Assembly (NCBI GenBank): GCA_900543155.1
Contig: UQQN01000040.1
Coordinates: 1 to 20,197 of the forward strand
Length of the DNA: 20,197 nt
Direction of reading: 5' to 3'
DNA from: an uncultured Prevotella sp.
GTDB taxonomy: Bacteria; Bacteroidota; Bacteroidia; Bacteroidales; Bacteroidaceae
The notes under the pieces are model-generated. The model ran no database searches. It saw only the letters and a list, made by a program, of their open reading frames with translations, and was not told the origin of the DNA. Shown here one piece after another: positions 6,457 through 14,910 of this stretch. Made by a program: the position numbers and the translations under genes. The stretch's first letter is position 1. The number at the start of each line of letters is the position of its first letter.

Positions 6457-9400
6457 TTACTTTACTACCACCTTCTTTCCGTTCACAATATATGTGCCAG
6501 GAAGTGCATGCTTGAGCGATGAACTTGATTGTTTATGCCCCTGCACATCGAAGATGCGAACCTCTGCATCTTGGTTTACTTGTAAGCCATGCACGCCCAC
6601 CGTTACCGAAGGACCTGCGATGGTTTGGGGTGCATCGTCGGTTGCTAAAAGCAAAGTGCCAAAAGGATAGACTGTGGCTACAGTGCCTTGGGGCTGCAAA
6701 ATAAAAGTGTTGGTTTGCGCATCATACTGATAGCTGCGTTTGTCGCAAATGGTTTGACTTGTCGTACCATTTCCCATAAAAGTTTCGCTGAATGAAGCTG
6801 TCGCTTGTGAGCCGGCAAAATGAAAAGTCACGTTATGCCCATTCCACGACTCGGGGAAAGCTACCAAACAAGCACCTTGTACGAACTCGGCAGCTTGCAC
6901 AAATGACTTACCATTGAATGTGTAGAAGTTCAACGCACTGAGTGGTGTGTCTTTTACCGAAAGTCCATCTACTGTGACACGTGTGGGCTTTTGAGCAAAA
7001 TAAACAGGGAAGTATGTCGAAGCATCTGCCTTTACCATCAACCACACAGGAATTTCTGTACTTAGGTCCGAAGCGGTGCCACACTGCTGATTCGCAGAAG
7101 TGAAACATACAGCATCGATTGTTGCAAGACTATTAGCACCATTTGCAAAGTCCGCACCACTCAACACGTTAACCACTACGGGCATTTGCCATTGCGACTG
7201 AATGTGTGCCACATTTTCAGCAGCTGCTAACACACGCAAGTTCTTGATGCCAAAAGCTTGCGGAAGTACAATGGGTGTAACCTCGGCTGCAGGTACAATG
7301 TAGTCTAACTCATTGCTTGTGGTGAATGCTTGTGGAGCAATTACACACACTGCTGCAGGAAGTTGAAAGGCATGGTTTACGTTTGCCTCAGGATAAGCCA
7401 AAAGCACTGAACCATCAGCCGTGTAAAGCACATTGTCTGTTGCCTTATATGCTTTATTGTTTGCGTCTATGCTGAGCACGCTAAGATTGGCACTGCCCTT
7501 GAAAGGATTTACTGCTAAATCGGGTACTGTAACCCAAATAGATTGGAGCAAAACACCTGCAGGCAAGGCAGTACAAAACTGTGCTACATCAGCAAGCGAT
7601 ACATGCTGTTCGGTATAGGTTTCGCTTTTTGCAGCGGTCCACACGGTGACATTAAGTGTGCCTTCTGCGGTGTGTGCAATTTTTACACTAAAATTTTTAA
7701 CACCTTGTGTATGAGTGAATACGTGCTTTTCGTCGCTACCCAGCTTGAGCACGATGCTGCCATCTGCCTTCAAATAAAGTTGAAATCCGTTATTATAGAC
7801 GGCTGCGAGCGATTCACTGCCAGTGGCCAATAAAGAAGAACCCCATTGGTTGAACGAAGATCCATCGCTCGCTACATTAAAATCCACTTGCCACGATTGG
7901 TTGCTTTGCAAGTTTTTGCCAAGAACTATGGGTTGATCTTGCACACCTGCTCCTACCACCTGAGTGTGGCACACAATGCCTGAGGTGCCTAAAGAGTTGA
8001 TGCTTTCGGGCAAGGTGAGCGAAGTGAGCGACGCAAGGTTTTGCAATGCAGTGGGGGCTATGCCTATGATGGGGATTCCCTCGTACTGCGCAGGAATCAC
8101 CAATTCGCCATTACCCGACACAGTTTGTGTGAGCACAATGCCATTGTCACCTTCTTCGTACTTAAACTTCCAATTTCCAAAAGCGAGCTCATTGGGAAGT
8201 GACTTCACGAACTGTGCCGTATAGGTGGCACTTTCGGGAGCGCGGAAACGAAGGAAGTTTCCATCTACCCAACTCTCAGGAACCGCACGACCATATTGAT
8301 CGGTCCACTTCACACTATATCCCGAAACAGGATAAGAACGCAATACAATTTCCTCGCCTACCTTATAGGTGTAAGTGTCTGGTTGTCCGTTGGCATCTAC
8401 CGTACCCTTATTTACGTCTGAGCTCTTCACCGTAACGGTACACGGGGTGTTAGCTTGATTGGTAATGTTTACGGGGATATCATAAACCATGCGATAGGTT
8501 TCTGCCTTTGCAGGCATTGCACCAGTCTGTGCATTATAACCACCTGCCCAAGCTCCATCAAAACGCAAACGAATACGAGTTATACCTTCGGGCACATCGT
8601 AAGGAAGAAGGACCTTGAGTGTGTAGTCATTAAGCGCTGCATTTTCATTCGTTCCTTTCTTACCTTCTACCACAATCAACTCGCCCTCGTCTTCGAAATC
8701 TCCATCACCGCTTAAATCGGCATAAGCAGAGAGATTGCAATAGTTCAAGCCACCTGCCGAAGTCCAATGAAGTGTGATTTGACTACCCTTAGCAGCTGTA
8801 ACTAATTTTGCCGATTGGCAAAGCGATTCAGGACAAGCATTGGCTGTGTAAATGGGTTCTTCCTTACCACCATTCTGAGCCACATTGAGCGAAGTGAGAT
8901 ATTGACCATACGAATTTATATCATTCCAATCTTTCTTATTCTCAGCAGGAGTGCCCCACTTATTTACCGCAAAATTGGCAGTAAATGTAGCACTGGCTGC
9001 ACCTAGATAGGTATAAGGATTGTCGGTGCTTACGGCATTGCCTTGAGCATCAGTCCAATTCACAAAATCGTAGCCGTTCACGGGGGTTGCCACCAGTGTC
9101 ACCTCGTCCTTGTTGGTCACGCTCTTTTCAGTTGTACCCTCAATAGCCACACTGCCTTGTTCTGCATGGGCTGTGGCAACAGTTACAGTGCGATCTTTCT
9201 TTATATCGTCTCTCAACATGAGTTTAAAGGTGAGCACTGTGCCATCGCCCAATGTGAGGCATGCCGACACTTTGCCTGTAACTGCATTGACTGGGATGGT
9301 AGCTGTAAGCGAATTGAATGTTTCGTCACTGCTTATCACACCATCATTGTTGAAGTCGATGCCGAAGCTTGCGGTTTCTCCTTCAGAAAGTGCCTGCATG

Positions 9401-11679
9401 GGGAAGGTATATTTCTGACCACGCAATGCCTTGTCGGTAAACACGTTGGTAAGGTCGGTTTCGATGTAGCGATAAGCATAGTAGGTCTTACCATCTGTAA
9501 GATTGAGCACTGCAAAGTATTTGCCAAAGAGTGCGCTTGCCACATCAGCTGTGTTGCCCACGGGTTTATTGCTATAGCTGAGTTTGGCATTGTGCGCCCA
9601 GTTCCAATCGTGTGTAAACCAATCGGGCTGTGCTTCACCCTTATCTCGGTTATCGAAGAAGGTTTTCCAACGCGGATAATAAAAGTCCTTCATCATGCCT
9701 CCCCATTCGCGATAAGAATAATCGCGCAATCCCCCATTTTCTGAAGCTCTTCGATTGCCCCAAGTGGTAATCAGGGTACGGGCATTGTCAAGTTCAAGCC
9801 ATTGTTTGTCTGCCTCTGTGGTGCCTGAAACCTCATTGGCTATATCACGTGCCATATTGGTCCAACGACCTAATTGATAGTTTTTGTTGGTATTGAGCAA
9901 CTGGTCTACGTCTAAGAGTAATTGCAAATAGGCATCGCGACGTTTGGCGTATGTTTGCTTATCGCCTTGTGCATCAGTGGCTTTAATGGCTTTGAGCAAC
10001 GCATAACCATAATCAGTCAAGGCTTGACGCGAAAAGTCGGTAAGGTCGTAACTATAGTTTTCGCCACTTAAGTTGCCCTTTTCTTGCAACATCTTGTAGG
10101 CTGCGTCTACCACATCTTGCACGTCATAGAAAATTTCGGTACCACCCCAACTCGACACACGGTCTACAGTGAGCGAAGGACGGGCACAAAGCACAGCCTC
10201 TTGAGGACCTTGTAAGGATGTGGGACAGTTTAGGGCTGAATTGCGCATTTTCTCCCATGCCTCTTGTGCATGTGCGTTGGTTACTCCATAACGCGCTGTA
10301 GCATAGTTGGCTAACCAACTCTTTGCATCGGGGGCAGTGGTGTACCAAGGGAGTTCAAAGAGTGCATCATAAAGCACGGGTACTTGCTCAATGGCTTCGG
10401 GCGTTGCACCAATACCTTTTACATTGCTATTCTTGCTCTTCTCATTGAAATACTCGGTCATCACCTTAGTAAGACGACCAAAGGTTCCCGTACGACCACC
10501 AAAATTGGGAAGCATACAGTAAACAGCGTCGTGACCATCATACTCACCAAAGTGTGTATGTGCGTCACTAAACAAGTCGAGCACAATGAGTTTACCTTTT
10601 TCTACTTTTGAAAGAATATTATATTGCGCACCACTCCACTGCCAGAACTGCACCACCCACTTACCCTTGGCATTTGCCTTGGTCATGGCTTCAGCAATTT
10701 TGCTATAAGCCGAAGGAACATCAATACCACTGGTATTGGCTCCTTCGTGGAAGGGGTCCATACTGTAATATTCTGACGTACCCATAACTTCCTGCAAACG
10801 CTGGTAGTATTTCTCTGACACCGTAGCAAAAGCGGCTGAGTTAGGGTCGAGGATATAAGGACGCGTGAACGTACACCATTCGCCTTGATTATTGGCTGTG
10901 TAGCCTTTCTTTTGTGCAATGTCGCTCGGAACCATTCCTGCATAACCTGGGAGCACGGGTTGCATACCTAATTCGCGCTCACGAGCTAGTATTTTTTGAG
11001 CAAGTTTTTCTTGGCGTGCATACCACCAATCGGGATTGGGACCACCCCACCCTTCAAGGTTGTTCATACCCCACCATGCCTGAAAACACGGACCAGCAAT
11101 AAACTTGTTGGCTTCGTCTGAGGTATAGCCCAAGTCTTGGGTAAGCAGTTTTTTCCAAACCACATCTAAACCTACTATTTGCAAAGGCATATTGATGCCG
11201 TGCAATGCCATCCAGTCTATTTCTTGCTGCCAACGTTCCCAAGTCCAAGTGGACATTGAATATGAAAAGGTGCAATAGTTTAGATAGTAGCGATAATCGG
11301 CTGAGCAGGTGCGCGTTTCGGCTTGTGTGGGCACGGGGAGCGACACACTGCTAAGGTCAGTTGTTAAATTGTTCCACGCCAAGTTAACGTGGGCGTAATG
11401 GTTCAGATACCAGTTGATACCTGTGGTTACAGCCAATGTACTGCTGCCTTTTATGCAAGGTTTGCCATCTTGCGCGGTAATGGTAAATACATCTTTGCCA
11501 TTTTGCGCCATCGAAGCATCGACTGTTGTCACAAAACGGGCGGATGTGCCCTCACCGCCAATACGGTTGAGCAAATCTGCTACAACTGTAGTGTTCTGTG
11601 CATGCAACGAAACTGCACATACAAAGCACAACAGCACGAGCATGCCCAAACCTAAAAGGCGTTTAAATGCTTTTTTCAT
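6457..11679 (-). CDS. Secreted GH89 alpha-N-acetylglucosaminidase with accessory domains and T9SS-like C-terminus
   Basis: A 1740-aa exo-glycosidase of the NAGLU family, expected to release terminal alpha-linked GlcNAc, for example from mucin O-glycans or heparan-type glycans. The ATG at 11679 gives a clean signal peptide (MKKAFKRLLGLG, core to about 25, cleavage near HA|Q at 27/28); an upstream in-frame ATG would bury it. The GH89 N, TIM-barrel and C-terminal parts cover about 30-740, with EIDWMALHGIN, NNLEGWGGP, MDPFHEG (likely acid/base E312) and GATPEAIEQ (candidate nucleophile E428). After that come an IDFNNDGVISSDE calcium-type loop (about 774-788), an InlB-like repeat (833-903), a GEVED-type domain (980-1071), a second InlB-like repeat (1080-1157), BspA-type leucine-rich repeats (about 1163-1235 and 1394-1503) split by a lectin-like beta segment, and a C-terminal region ending RIFDVQGHK...GTYIVNGKKVVVK, typical of type IX secretion sorting domains. 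It appears monocistronic. Confidence 0.9.
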   Translation of the reverse strand: MKKAFKRLLGLGMLVLLCFVCAVSLHAQNTTVVADLLNRIGGEGTSARFVTTVDASMAQNGKDVFTITAQDGKPCIKGSSTLAVTTGINWYLNHYAHVNLAWNNLTTDLSSVSLPVPTQAETRTCSADYRYYLNYCTFSYSMSTWTWERWQQEIDWMALHGINMPLQIVGLDVVWKKLLTQDLGYTSDEANKFIAGPCFQAWWGMNNLEGWGGPNPDWWYARQEKLAQKILARERELGMQPVLPGYAGMVPSDIAQKKGYTANNQGEWCTFTRPYILDPNSAAFATVSEKYYQRLQEVMGTSEYYSMDPFHEGANTSGIDVPSAYSKIAEAMTKANAKGKWVVQFWQWSGAQYNILSKVEKGKLIVLDLFSDAHTHFGEYDGHDAVYCMLPNFGGRTGTFGRLTKVMTEYFNEKSKNSNVKGIGATPEAIEQVPVLYDALFELPWYTTAPDAKSWLANYATARYGVTNAHAQEAWEKMRNSALNCPTSLQGPQEAVLCARPSLTVDRVSSWGGTEIFYDVQDVVDAAYKMLQEKGNLSGENYSYDLTDFSRQALTDYGYALLKAIKATDAQGDKQTYAKRRDAYLQLLLDVDQLLNTNKNYQLGRWTNMARDIANEVSGTTEADKQWLELDNARTLITTWGNRRASENGGLRDYSYREWGGMMKDFYYPRWKTFFDNRDKGEAQPDWFTHDWNWAHNAKLSYSNKPVGNTADVASALFGKYFAVLNLTDGKTYYAYRYIETDLTNVFTDKALRGQKYTFPMQALSEGETASFGIDFNNDGVISSDETFNSLTATIPVNAVTGKVSACLTLGDGTVLTFKLMLRDDIKKDRTVTVATAHAEQGSVAIEGTTEKSVTNKDEVTLVATPVNGYDFVNWTDAQGNAVSTDNPYTYLGAASATFTANFAVNKWGTPAENKKDWNDINSYGQYLTSLNVAQNGGKEEPIYTANACPESLCQSAKLVTAAKGSQITLHWTSAGGLNYCNLSAYADLSGDGDFEDEGELIVVEGKKGTNENAALNDYTLKVLLPYDVPEGITRIRLRFDGAWAGGYNAQTGAMPAKAETYRMVYDIPVNITNQANTPCTVTVKSSDVNKGTVDANGQPDTYTYKVGEEIVLRSYPVSGYSVKWTDQYGRAVPESWVDGNFLRFRAPESATYTAQFVKSLPNELAFGNWKFKYEEGDNGIVLTQTVSGNGELVIPAQYEGIPIIGIAPTALQNLASLTSLTLPESINSLGTSGIVCHTQVVGAGVQDQPIVLGKNLQSNQSWQVDFNVASDGSSFNQWGSSLLATGSESLAAVYNNGFQLYLKADGSIVLKLGSDEKHVFTHTQGVKNFSVKIAHTAEGTLNVTVWTAAKSETYTEQHVSLADVAQFCTALPAGVLLQSIWVTVPDLAVNPFKGSANLSVLSIDANNKAYKATDNVLYTADGSVLLAYPEANVNHAFQLPAAVCVIAPQAFTTSNELDYIVPAAEVTPIVLPQAFGIKNLRVLAAAENVAHIQSQWQMPVVVNVLSGADFANGANSLATIDAVCFTSANQQCGTASDLSTEIPVWLMVKADASTYFPVYFAQKPTRVTVDGLSVKDTPLSALNFYTFNGKSFVQAAEFVQGACLVAFPESWNGHNVTFHFAGSQATASFSETFMGNGTTSQTICDKRSYQYDAQTNTFILQPQGTVATVYPFGTLLLATDDAPQTIAGPSVTVGVHGLQVNQDAEVRIFDVQGHKQSSSSLKHALPGTYIVNGKKVVVK

Positions 11680-11768
11680 AAAAAGTTTTTTTGTTGTATG
11701 GATGGTTACAGCGGATAAGTACTGCAACAATGATTCTTTATGATTATCCCACCTTTAAATGTTATTCG

Positions 11769-11784
11769 AAAAGACCTGTCTTTT
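11769..11784 (-). terminator. Weak hairpin after the HD-domain gene
   Basis: AAAAGA (11769-11774) and TCTTTT (11779-11784) form a 6-bp stem around a 4-base loop, 13 bp past the stop of the HD gene. The stem is short and A/T-rich, and on the minus strand it runs into TTTTCG. It may act as a weak terminator between the HD gene and the GH89 gene. The rest of 11680-11796 shows no convincing TAnnTTTG promoter for the GH89 gene. Confidence 0.35.
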
Positions 11785-11796
11785 TAAATAAACACC

Positions 11797-12432
11797 TTAA
11801 TATACGGTGGTTTTCTCCCAAAGGTTAGAGGTCAAAAAGTCGGCTGCATGCACAATGCTCACAAGTGGCGACTTATCAGTGGCTGAAAAGAACGACATGC
11901 GAAGCGGTGTGCCCGATTCTCCCATATCAAACATACCCATGTGCCAACGAATAGCGAGCATTTCCTCGGGTTTTAGGCGCATATACCAACTAAGCATTAA
12001 GCACGATTTTTCGCCATGTCCCAAGGGAAAATCGTCTTTTACTTCATAACCGGGGTAAGACACCCAACGGTTCTTATCGTCTTTTTTCCAACGCTCGGTC
12101 TTGTGATAGAGCTTTATTTTGCAAAGATCGTGAAACAAGGTGGCAATGGCTATGCTTTCCATGCTCACCTCTTCGGTAAAGGGCGATGTGCCGTTGACAA
12201 TGGCTGGTTTTGCCATCTCGTTATAGATTTTGCAAGCAGCTTCAAACACATTCATTGAGTGTAAGCACAAACCGCCATCTTCATTAAGATGAAAACGGGT
12301 TGAACTTGGTGCTGTGTAGAAATCGCTCTTTTCGAGATAGGCGAGCACTTTGTCAAGTCCTTCACGATGAATATGCTCGTTGCAAAGGTCTATAAAGCGT
12401 TGCTTATTGGCAGCTATTTGTTGTTCTGTCAT
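11797..12432 (-). CDS. HD-domain phosphohydrolase
   Basis: A 211-aa cytosolic protein that carries the complete metal-binding set of the HD superfamily: H58 (GLCLHSMNVF), H101-D102 (ATLFHDLCK), H139 (PLGHGEKS), H164 (AIRWHMG) and D198 (VHAADFL). These residues coordinate one or two divalent metals for phosphomonoester or phosphodiester hydrolysis. The layout is close to stand-alone HD proteins and to the HD domain of YhaM-type 3'-5' exonucleases, but no OB/nucleic-acid-binding domain is present, so the substrate cannot be named. The N-terminal helix (about 5-35) precedes the catalytic core. The gene starts 98 bp downstream of cca, which also carries an HD domain, and the two may share a transcript. 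A near-consensus AAACTTTG in the gap could serve as a secondary promoter. Confidence 0.88.
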   Translation of the reverse strand: MTEQQIAANKQRFIDLCNEHIHREGLDKVLAYLEKSDFYTAPSSTRFHLNEDGGLCLHSMNVFEAACKIYNEMAKPAIVNGTSPFTEEVSMESIAIATLFHDLCKIKLYHKTERWKKDDKNRWVSYPGYEVKDDFPLGHGEKSCLMLSWYMRLKPEEMLAIRWHMGMFDMGESGTPLRMSFFSATDKSPLVSIVHAADFLTSNLWEKTTVY

Positions 12433-12530
12433 GATGGGTATGATTTTAGGAGTAAATGGTTTCGGGATTGTCTAAAAGTTTCTGAGTCTCAATGTCTAAG
12501 AACTTGCACAAAGTTTGGCAATTTGCATGT

Positions 12531-14087
12531 TTATGCCTCCGTTTGTGTTTCATCGGCTTGAGTGGCTGACACCTCTGTGGCTTCTTTTGCCTCTGCTGCA
12601 ATACGCAAAGCCTCTTCTTCGGCTTGTTTTTTGGCAAGGATTTCGGTGTAAACAGCTTCATCTGTGTTCAACCCCATTTCTTTGGCACGATTCATTACAA
12701 ATTCGAGCGCTGCCAAGGGTTTGTTTGCCACATTGCCATCTAACACGGCATCTTTCAACGCGCTTTTTAGCGAACCTACTTCGCGACAAGGCTGAAGATT
12801 AAACAAACGCATAATTTCATCGCCATCTACAGGGGGTTGGAAGTTACGCACACGATCTTTTTCTTCAATGTCCACTAACTTTTGGCGAACGATTTGAAAG
12901 TTGTGCAGAAAATTCTTCTTACGCTGCTCGTTCTTGCTTGTGATATCTGCTTCGCATAGCGTCATCAAATCGTCGATATCGTCACCTGCCTCGAACAACA
13001 AACGGCGCACGGCACTGTCTGTTACTATATCGTCGGCTATGGCTATAGGCCGCATGTGCAAACCTACAAGTTTTGCCACATACTTCATACGCTCATCAAG
13101 GGGCAACTTCATGCGACGGAACAAGGGTTTTATCATCTTCTCGCCCAAATAGTTGTGGTTGTGGAAGGTCCAACCTATGGCTGGTTCCCAACGTTTGCTA
13201 CGAGGTTTTCCAATGTCATGTAGCAATGCCGCCCAACGCAAATAGAGTTTATCACTCTTCTTGGCTACGCTATCTAACACTTCGAGTGTATGATAAAAAT
13301 TATTTTTATGCGATCTGCCATTACGTGTTTCCACACAATCGAGCGCTGCTACCTCTGGCAATACCAACGAGAGAAGTCCACAACGCTGCAACTCTACAAA
13401 ACCGATTGAGGGTGTGGGCGACATCATGATTTTGTTTAATTCCACAATGATGCGCTCGGCACTGATTATCTTGATGCGCTCACGATTTCTGTCGAGCGCT
13501 TCGAATGTTTCGTCCTCTATCGTAAAATTGAGTTGTGTGGCAAAACGCACACAACGCATCATGCGCAGTGGGTCGTCACTAAAGGTGATGTCCGGGTCGA
13601 GCGGAGTGGCTATAATACCGTCCTCCAAATCGCGCACACCCTCAAAGGGGTCTACCAACTCGCCCAAACGTGCCTGATTTAAGCAAACTGCCATGGCATT
13701 GATGGTAAAGTCGCGACGGTTTTGGTCGTCCTCGAGCGTACCATCTTCTACGATTGGTTTACGCGAATCGCGATGATAGCTTTCTTTACGGGCTCCCACA
13801 AATTCCACTTCATGATGATGCCATTTTACCTGTGCTGTACCAAAATTGCGAAAAACAGACAAGTGGGCTCCTCTGCCCAATTTCTTGGCAAAAGCCTCTG
13901 CAATAGAGATGCCACTGCCCACCACTACTACATCAATGTCATTGGTAGGACGTTCAAGAAAAAGGTCTCTCACATATCCCCCCACCAAATAACATTCTAA
14001 ACCGAGTTCGTCGGCTGTTTCTGTGAGTTTGTGAAAAAGCGGTGTATTGATTTTTTGTTTTATTTCTTCCTTTGTAAGAATCTTCAT
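12531..14087 (-). CDS. cca: CCA-adding enzyme (tRNA nucleotidyltransferase) with HD domain
   Basis: This enzyme adds or repairs the 3' CCA of tRNAs. It is relevant here because the tRNA-Val gene does not encode CCA. The 518-aa protein starts MKILTKEEI; the frame extends upstream but without coding character. The class II nucleotidyltransferase head has LVGGYVRD (34-41), the catalytic DID (D50, D52), the NRRDFTIN motif (123-130) and DPLRMMRCVRFA (172-183). The helical neck and body (about 190-250) precede an HD domain with H266, H290-D291 and further histidines (H309, H311, H344), which could give phosphatase or phosphodiesterase activity towards damaged tRNA ends. The tail (about 487-518) is low-complexity Glu/Ala/Thr. 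Bacteroidota genomes commonly carry this fused form. A gene for an HD protein follows at 98 bp. I see no clear TAnnTTTG box in the 83 bp directly upstream. Confidence 0.96.
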   Translation of the reverse strand: MKILTKEEIKQKINTPLFHKLTETADELGLECYLVGGYVRDLFLERPTNDIDVVVVGSGISIAEAFAKKLGRGAHLSVFRNFGTAQVKWHHHEVEFVGARKESYHRDSRKPIVEDGTLEDDQNRRDFTINAMAVCLNQARLGELVDPFEGVRDLEDGIIATPLDPDITFSDDPLRMMRCVRFATQLNFTIEDETFEALDRNRERIKIISAERIIVELNKIMMSPTPSIGFVELQRCGLLSLVLPEVAALDCVETRNGRSHKNNFYHTLEVLDSVAKKSDKLYLRWAALLHDIGKPRSKRWEPAIGWTFHNHNYLGEKMIKPLFRRMKLPLDERMKYVAKLVGLHMRPIAIADDIVTDSAVRRLLFEAGDDIDDLMTLCEADITSKNEQRKKNFLHNFQIVRQKLVDIEEKDRVRNFQPPVDGDEIMRLFNLQPCREVGSLKSALKDAVLDGNVANKPLAALEFVMNRAKEMGLNTDEAVYTEILAKKQAEEEALRIAAEAKEATEVSATQADETQTEA

Positions 14088-14170
14088 TCGTTTTATTATC
14101 GTGTGTTTACCATCCTCTACGTCATGATAGATCGTAGAAGACTGTAATATATACATATATGAAACGCACA

Positions 14171-14199
14171 AAAGGTGTGGCTCTGTTGGTCACACCTTT
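14171..14199 (-). terminator. Terminator of the lipocalin-like lipoprotein gene
   Basis: A 9-bp perfect stem, AAAGGTGTG (14171-14179) with CACACCTTT (14191-14199), has an 11-base loop. It lies 26 bp after the lipoprotein stop codon and runs into TTTTGTGCG on the minus strand. It probably separates this gene from cca downstream. Confidence 0.65.
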
Positions 14200-14225
14200 A
14201 TATGGTAAGTTGCTAATGGGTGGTT

Positions 14226-14639
14226 CTAATAAGAATATCTCACCAAACGGAGCGTATAATTGGCATTGTTGTCATAATCGTTAACGCGCAACGTCATATA
14301 ATCATCGTCATACGTACTCACATAAGCCGACATACTTACATAATCATCGTGGGGAGGAAAAGCAAATTCAATGGTTCTGCCACGCATTTGCCAATACCCA
14401 CGTTCTCTTAAATTACTAGAGCCATCGGCAGCAAATTGTCCGTTATAGTAGAAGGTCCAATAGTCTCCTTGACGATAAGGGCAACTATTCCACCCTGTCA
14501 CTTCAACGACCTTCCATTGTCCTGTTATGCTAGTTGAACCACCCCAGTCGTTCCACCAATCTTCGTCGCAACCGCAAAGACTAAATATGCCCACCAAGGC
14601 TATCATCCAAACGGCCATTTGTTTACTAATTGCTTTCAT
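14226..14639 (-). CDS. Small lipocalin-like lipoprotein
   Basis: A 137-aa predicted lipoprotein. The ATG at 14639 (MKAISKQMAVWMIALVGIF) gives a normal signal peptide ending in SLCGC, with Cys24 the likely lipidation site. The open frame continues upstream, but that part is the leader and repeat element and is not coding. The mature part begins with an acidic, Trp-rich linker (DEDWWNDWGG). A compact beta-strand domain follows, whose opening ITGQWKVVEVTGW and central GDYWTFYYNGQFAADG and RGYWQMRGRTIEF are typical of the lipocalin-like domains of Bacteroidota lipoproteins: a GxW start, then alternating strands. The end is Tyr/Asp-rich (YDDDYMTLRVNDYDNNANY). It probably folds as a small beta-barrel in the envelope. 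The ligand is unknown. It has its own promoter and terminator, so it is likely a single-gene unit. Confidence 0.82.
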   Translation of the reverse strand: MKAISKQMAVWMIALVGIFSLCGCDEDWWNDWGGSTSITGQWKVVEVTGWNSCPYRQGDYWTFYYNGQFAADGSSNLRERGYWQMRGRTIEFAFPPHDDYVSMSAYVSTYDDDYMTLRVNDYDNNANYTLRLVRYSY

Positions 14640-14690
14640 CTTCGTAAAGATTTTAATTTTATAAAGGATGCGCCCCAAATTATTGTTGAG

Positions 14691-14753
14691 TGCAGCCGAT
14701 AATGCATGGGCTGAAAGCCCAAAAACGCCTAAACCAGGGCAATACCCTAGAGC
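14691..14753 (-). repeat. REP-like double-hairpin element in the lipoprotein leader
   Basis: Two small palindromes sit about 15 bp apart: TGGGCTGAAAGCCCA (14707-14721) and AGGG-CAATA-CCCT (14736-14748). The motif pair (a GGGCnnTnCCC-type hairpin plus a GGGCTTTCAGCCC-type hairpin, with a short conserved spacer) resembles short extragenic repeats that I recall as dispersed in Bacteroidota genomes. It would form the start of the lipoprotein mRNA if the predicted promoter is right. Membership of a dispersed family cannot be shown from one copy. Confidence 0.5.
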
Positions 14754-14762
14754 TTCGCTTCG

Positions 14763-14793
14763 CAAAGATAGTGCAAACTAATTGTAATACAAA
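14763..14793 (-). promoter_or_regulatory. Consensus promoter of the lipocalin-like lipoprotein gene
   Basis: TATCTTTG (14770-14763) and TTTG (14793-14790) are separated by exactly 19 bases, a full match to the Bacteroidota -33/-7 consensus TTTG-N19-21-TAnnTTTG on the minus strand. Transcription would start near 14756, leaving a leader of about 117 bases that contains the REP-like element. Confidence 0.75.
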
Positions 14794-14825
14794 ACGAAAA
14801 AGCATAAATCGGTATGCTATGTCGC

Positions 14826-14864
14826 AAAAAAAATTGCCAAACCCTATGAAAGAGCTTGGCAATT
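14826..14864 (-). terminator. Rho-independent terminator of the OmpA-family gene
   Basis: A 9-bp perfect stem (14832-14840 with 14856-14864; AATTGCCAA/TTGGCAATT) has a 15-base loop and is followed on the minus strand by a run of eight T (14833-14826, partly shared with the stem). It is about 47 bp beyond the stop codon of the OmpA-family gene and has the correct polarity. Confidence 0.88.
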
Positions 14865-14910
14865 ATATGTTTGATTTATTTAAAAATCAATTTGTTGTGT
14901 GTATGTGAGA

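Noticed and set aside
9043..9744. 233-codon plus-strand open frame opposite the GH89 gene
   Set aside because: It runs antisense to a clearly conserved catalytic region. It shows no recognisable domain, and its Cys/His-rich composition is typical of antisense frames.
11797..14087. HD gene plus cca as a defence or signalling module
   Set aside because: cca is a clear housekeeping enzyme, and the HD protein has no partner typical of a defence system. The neighbourhood is ordinary chromosomal.
14640..14765. N-terminal extension of the lipocalin-like lipoprotein through the open frame upstream
   Set aside because: The extension covers the REP-like repeat and the promoter start, and would put 42 residues before a normal lipoprotein signal peptide.
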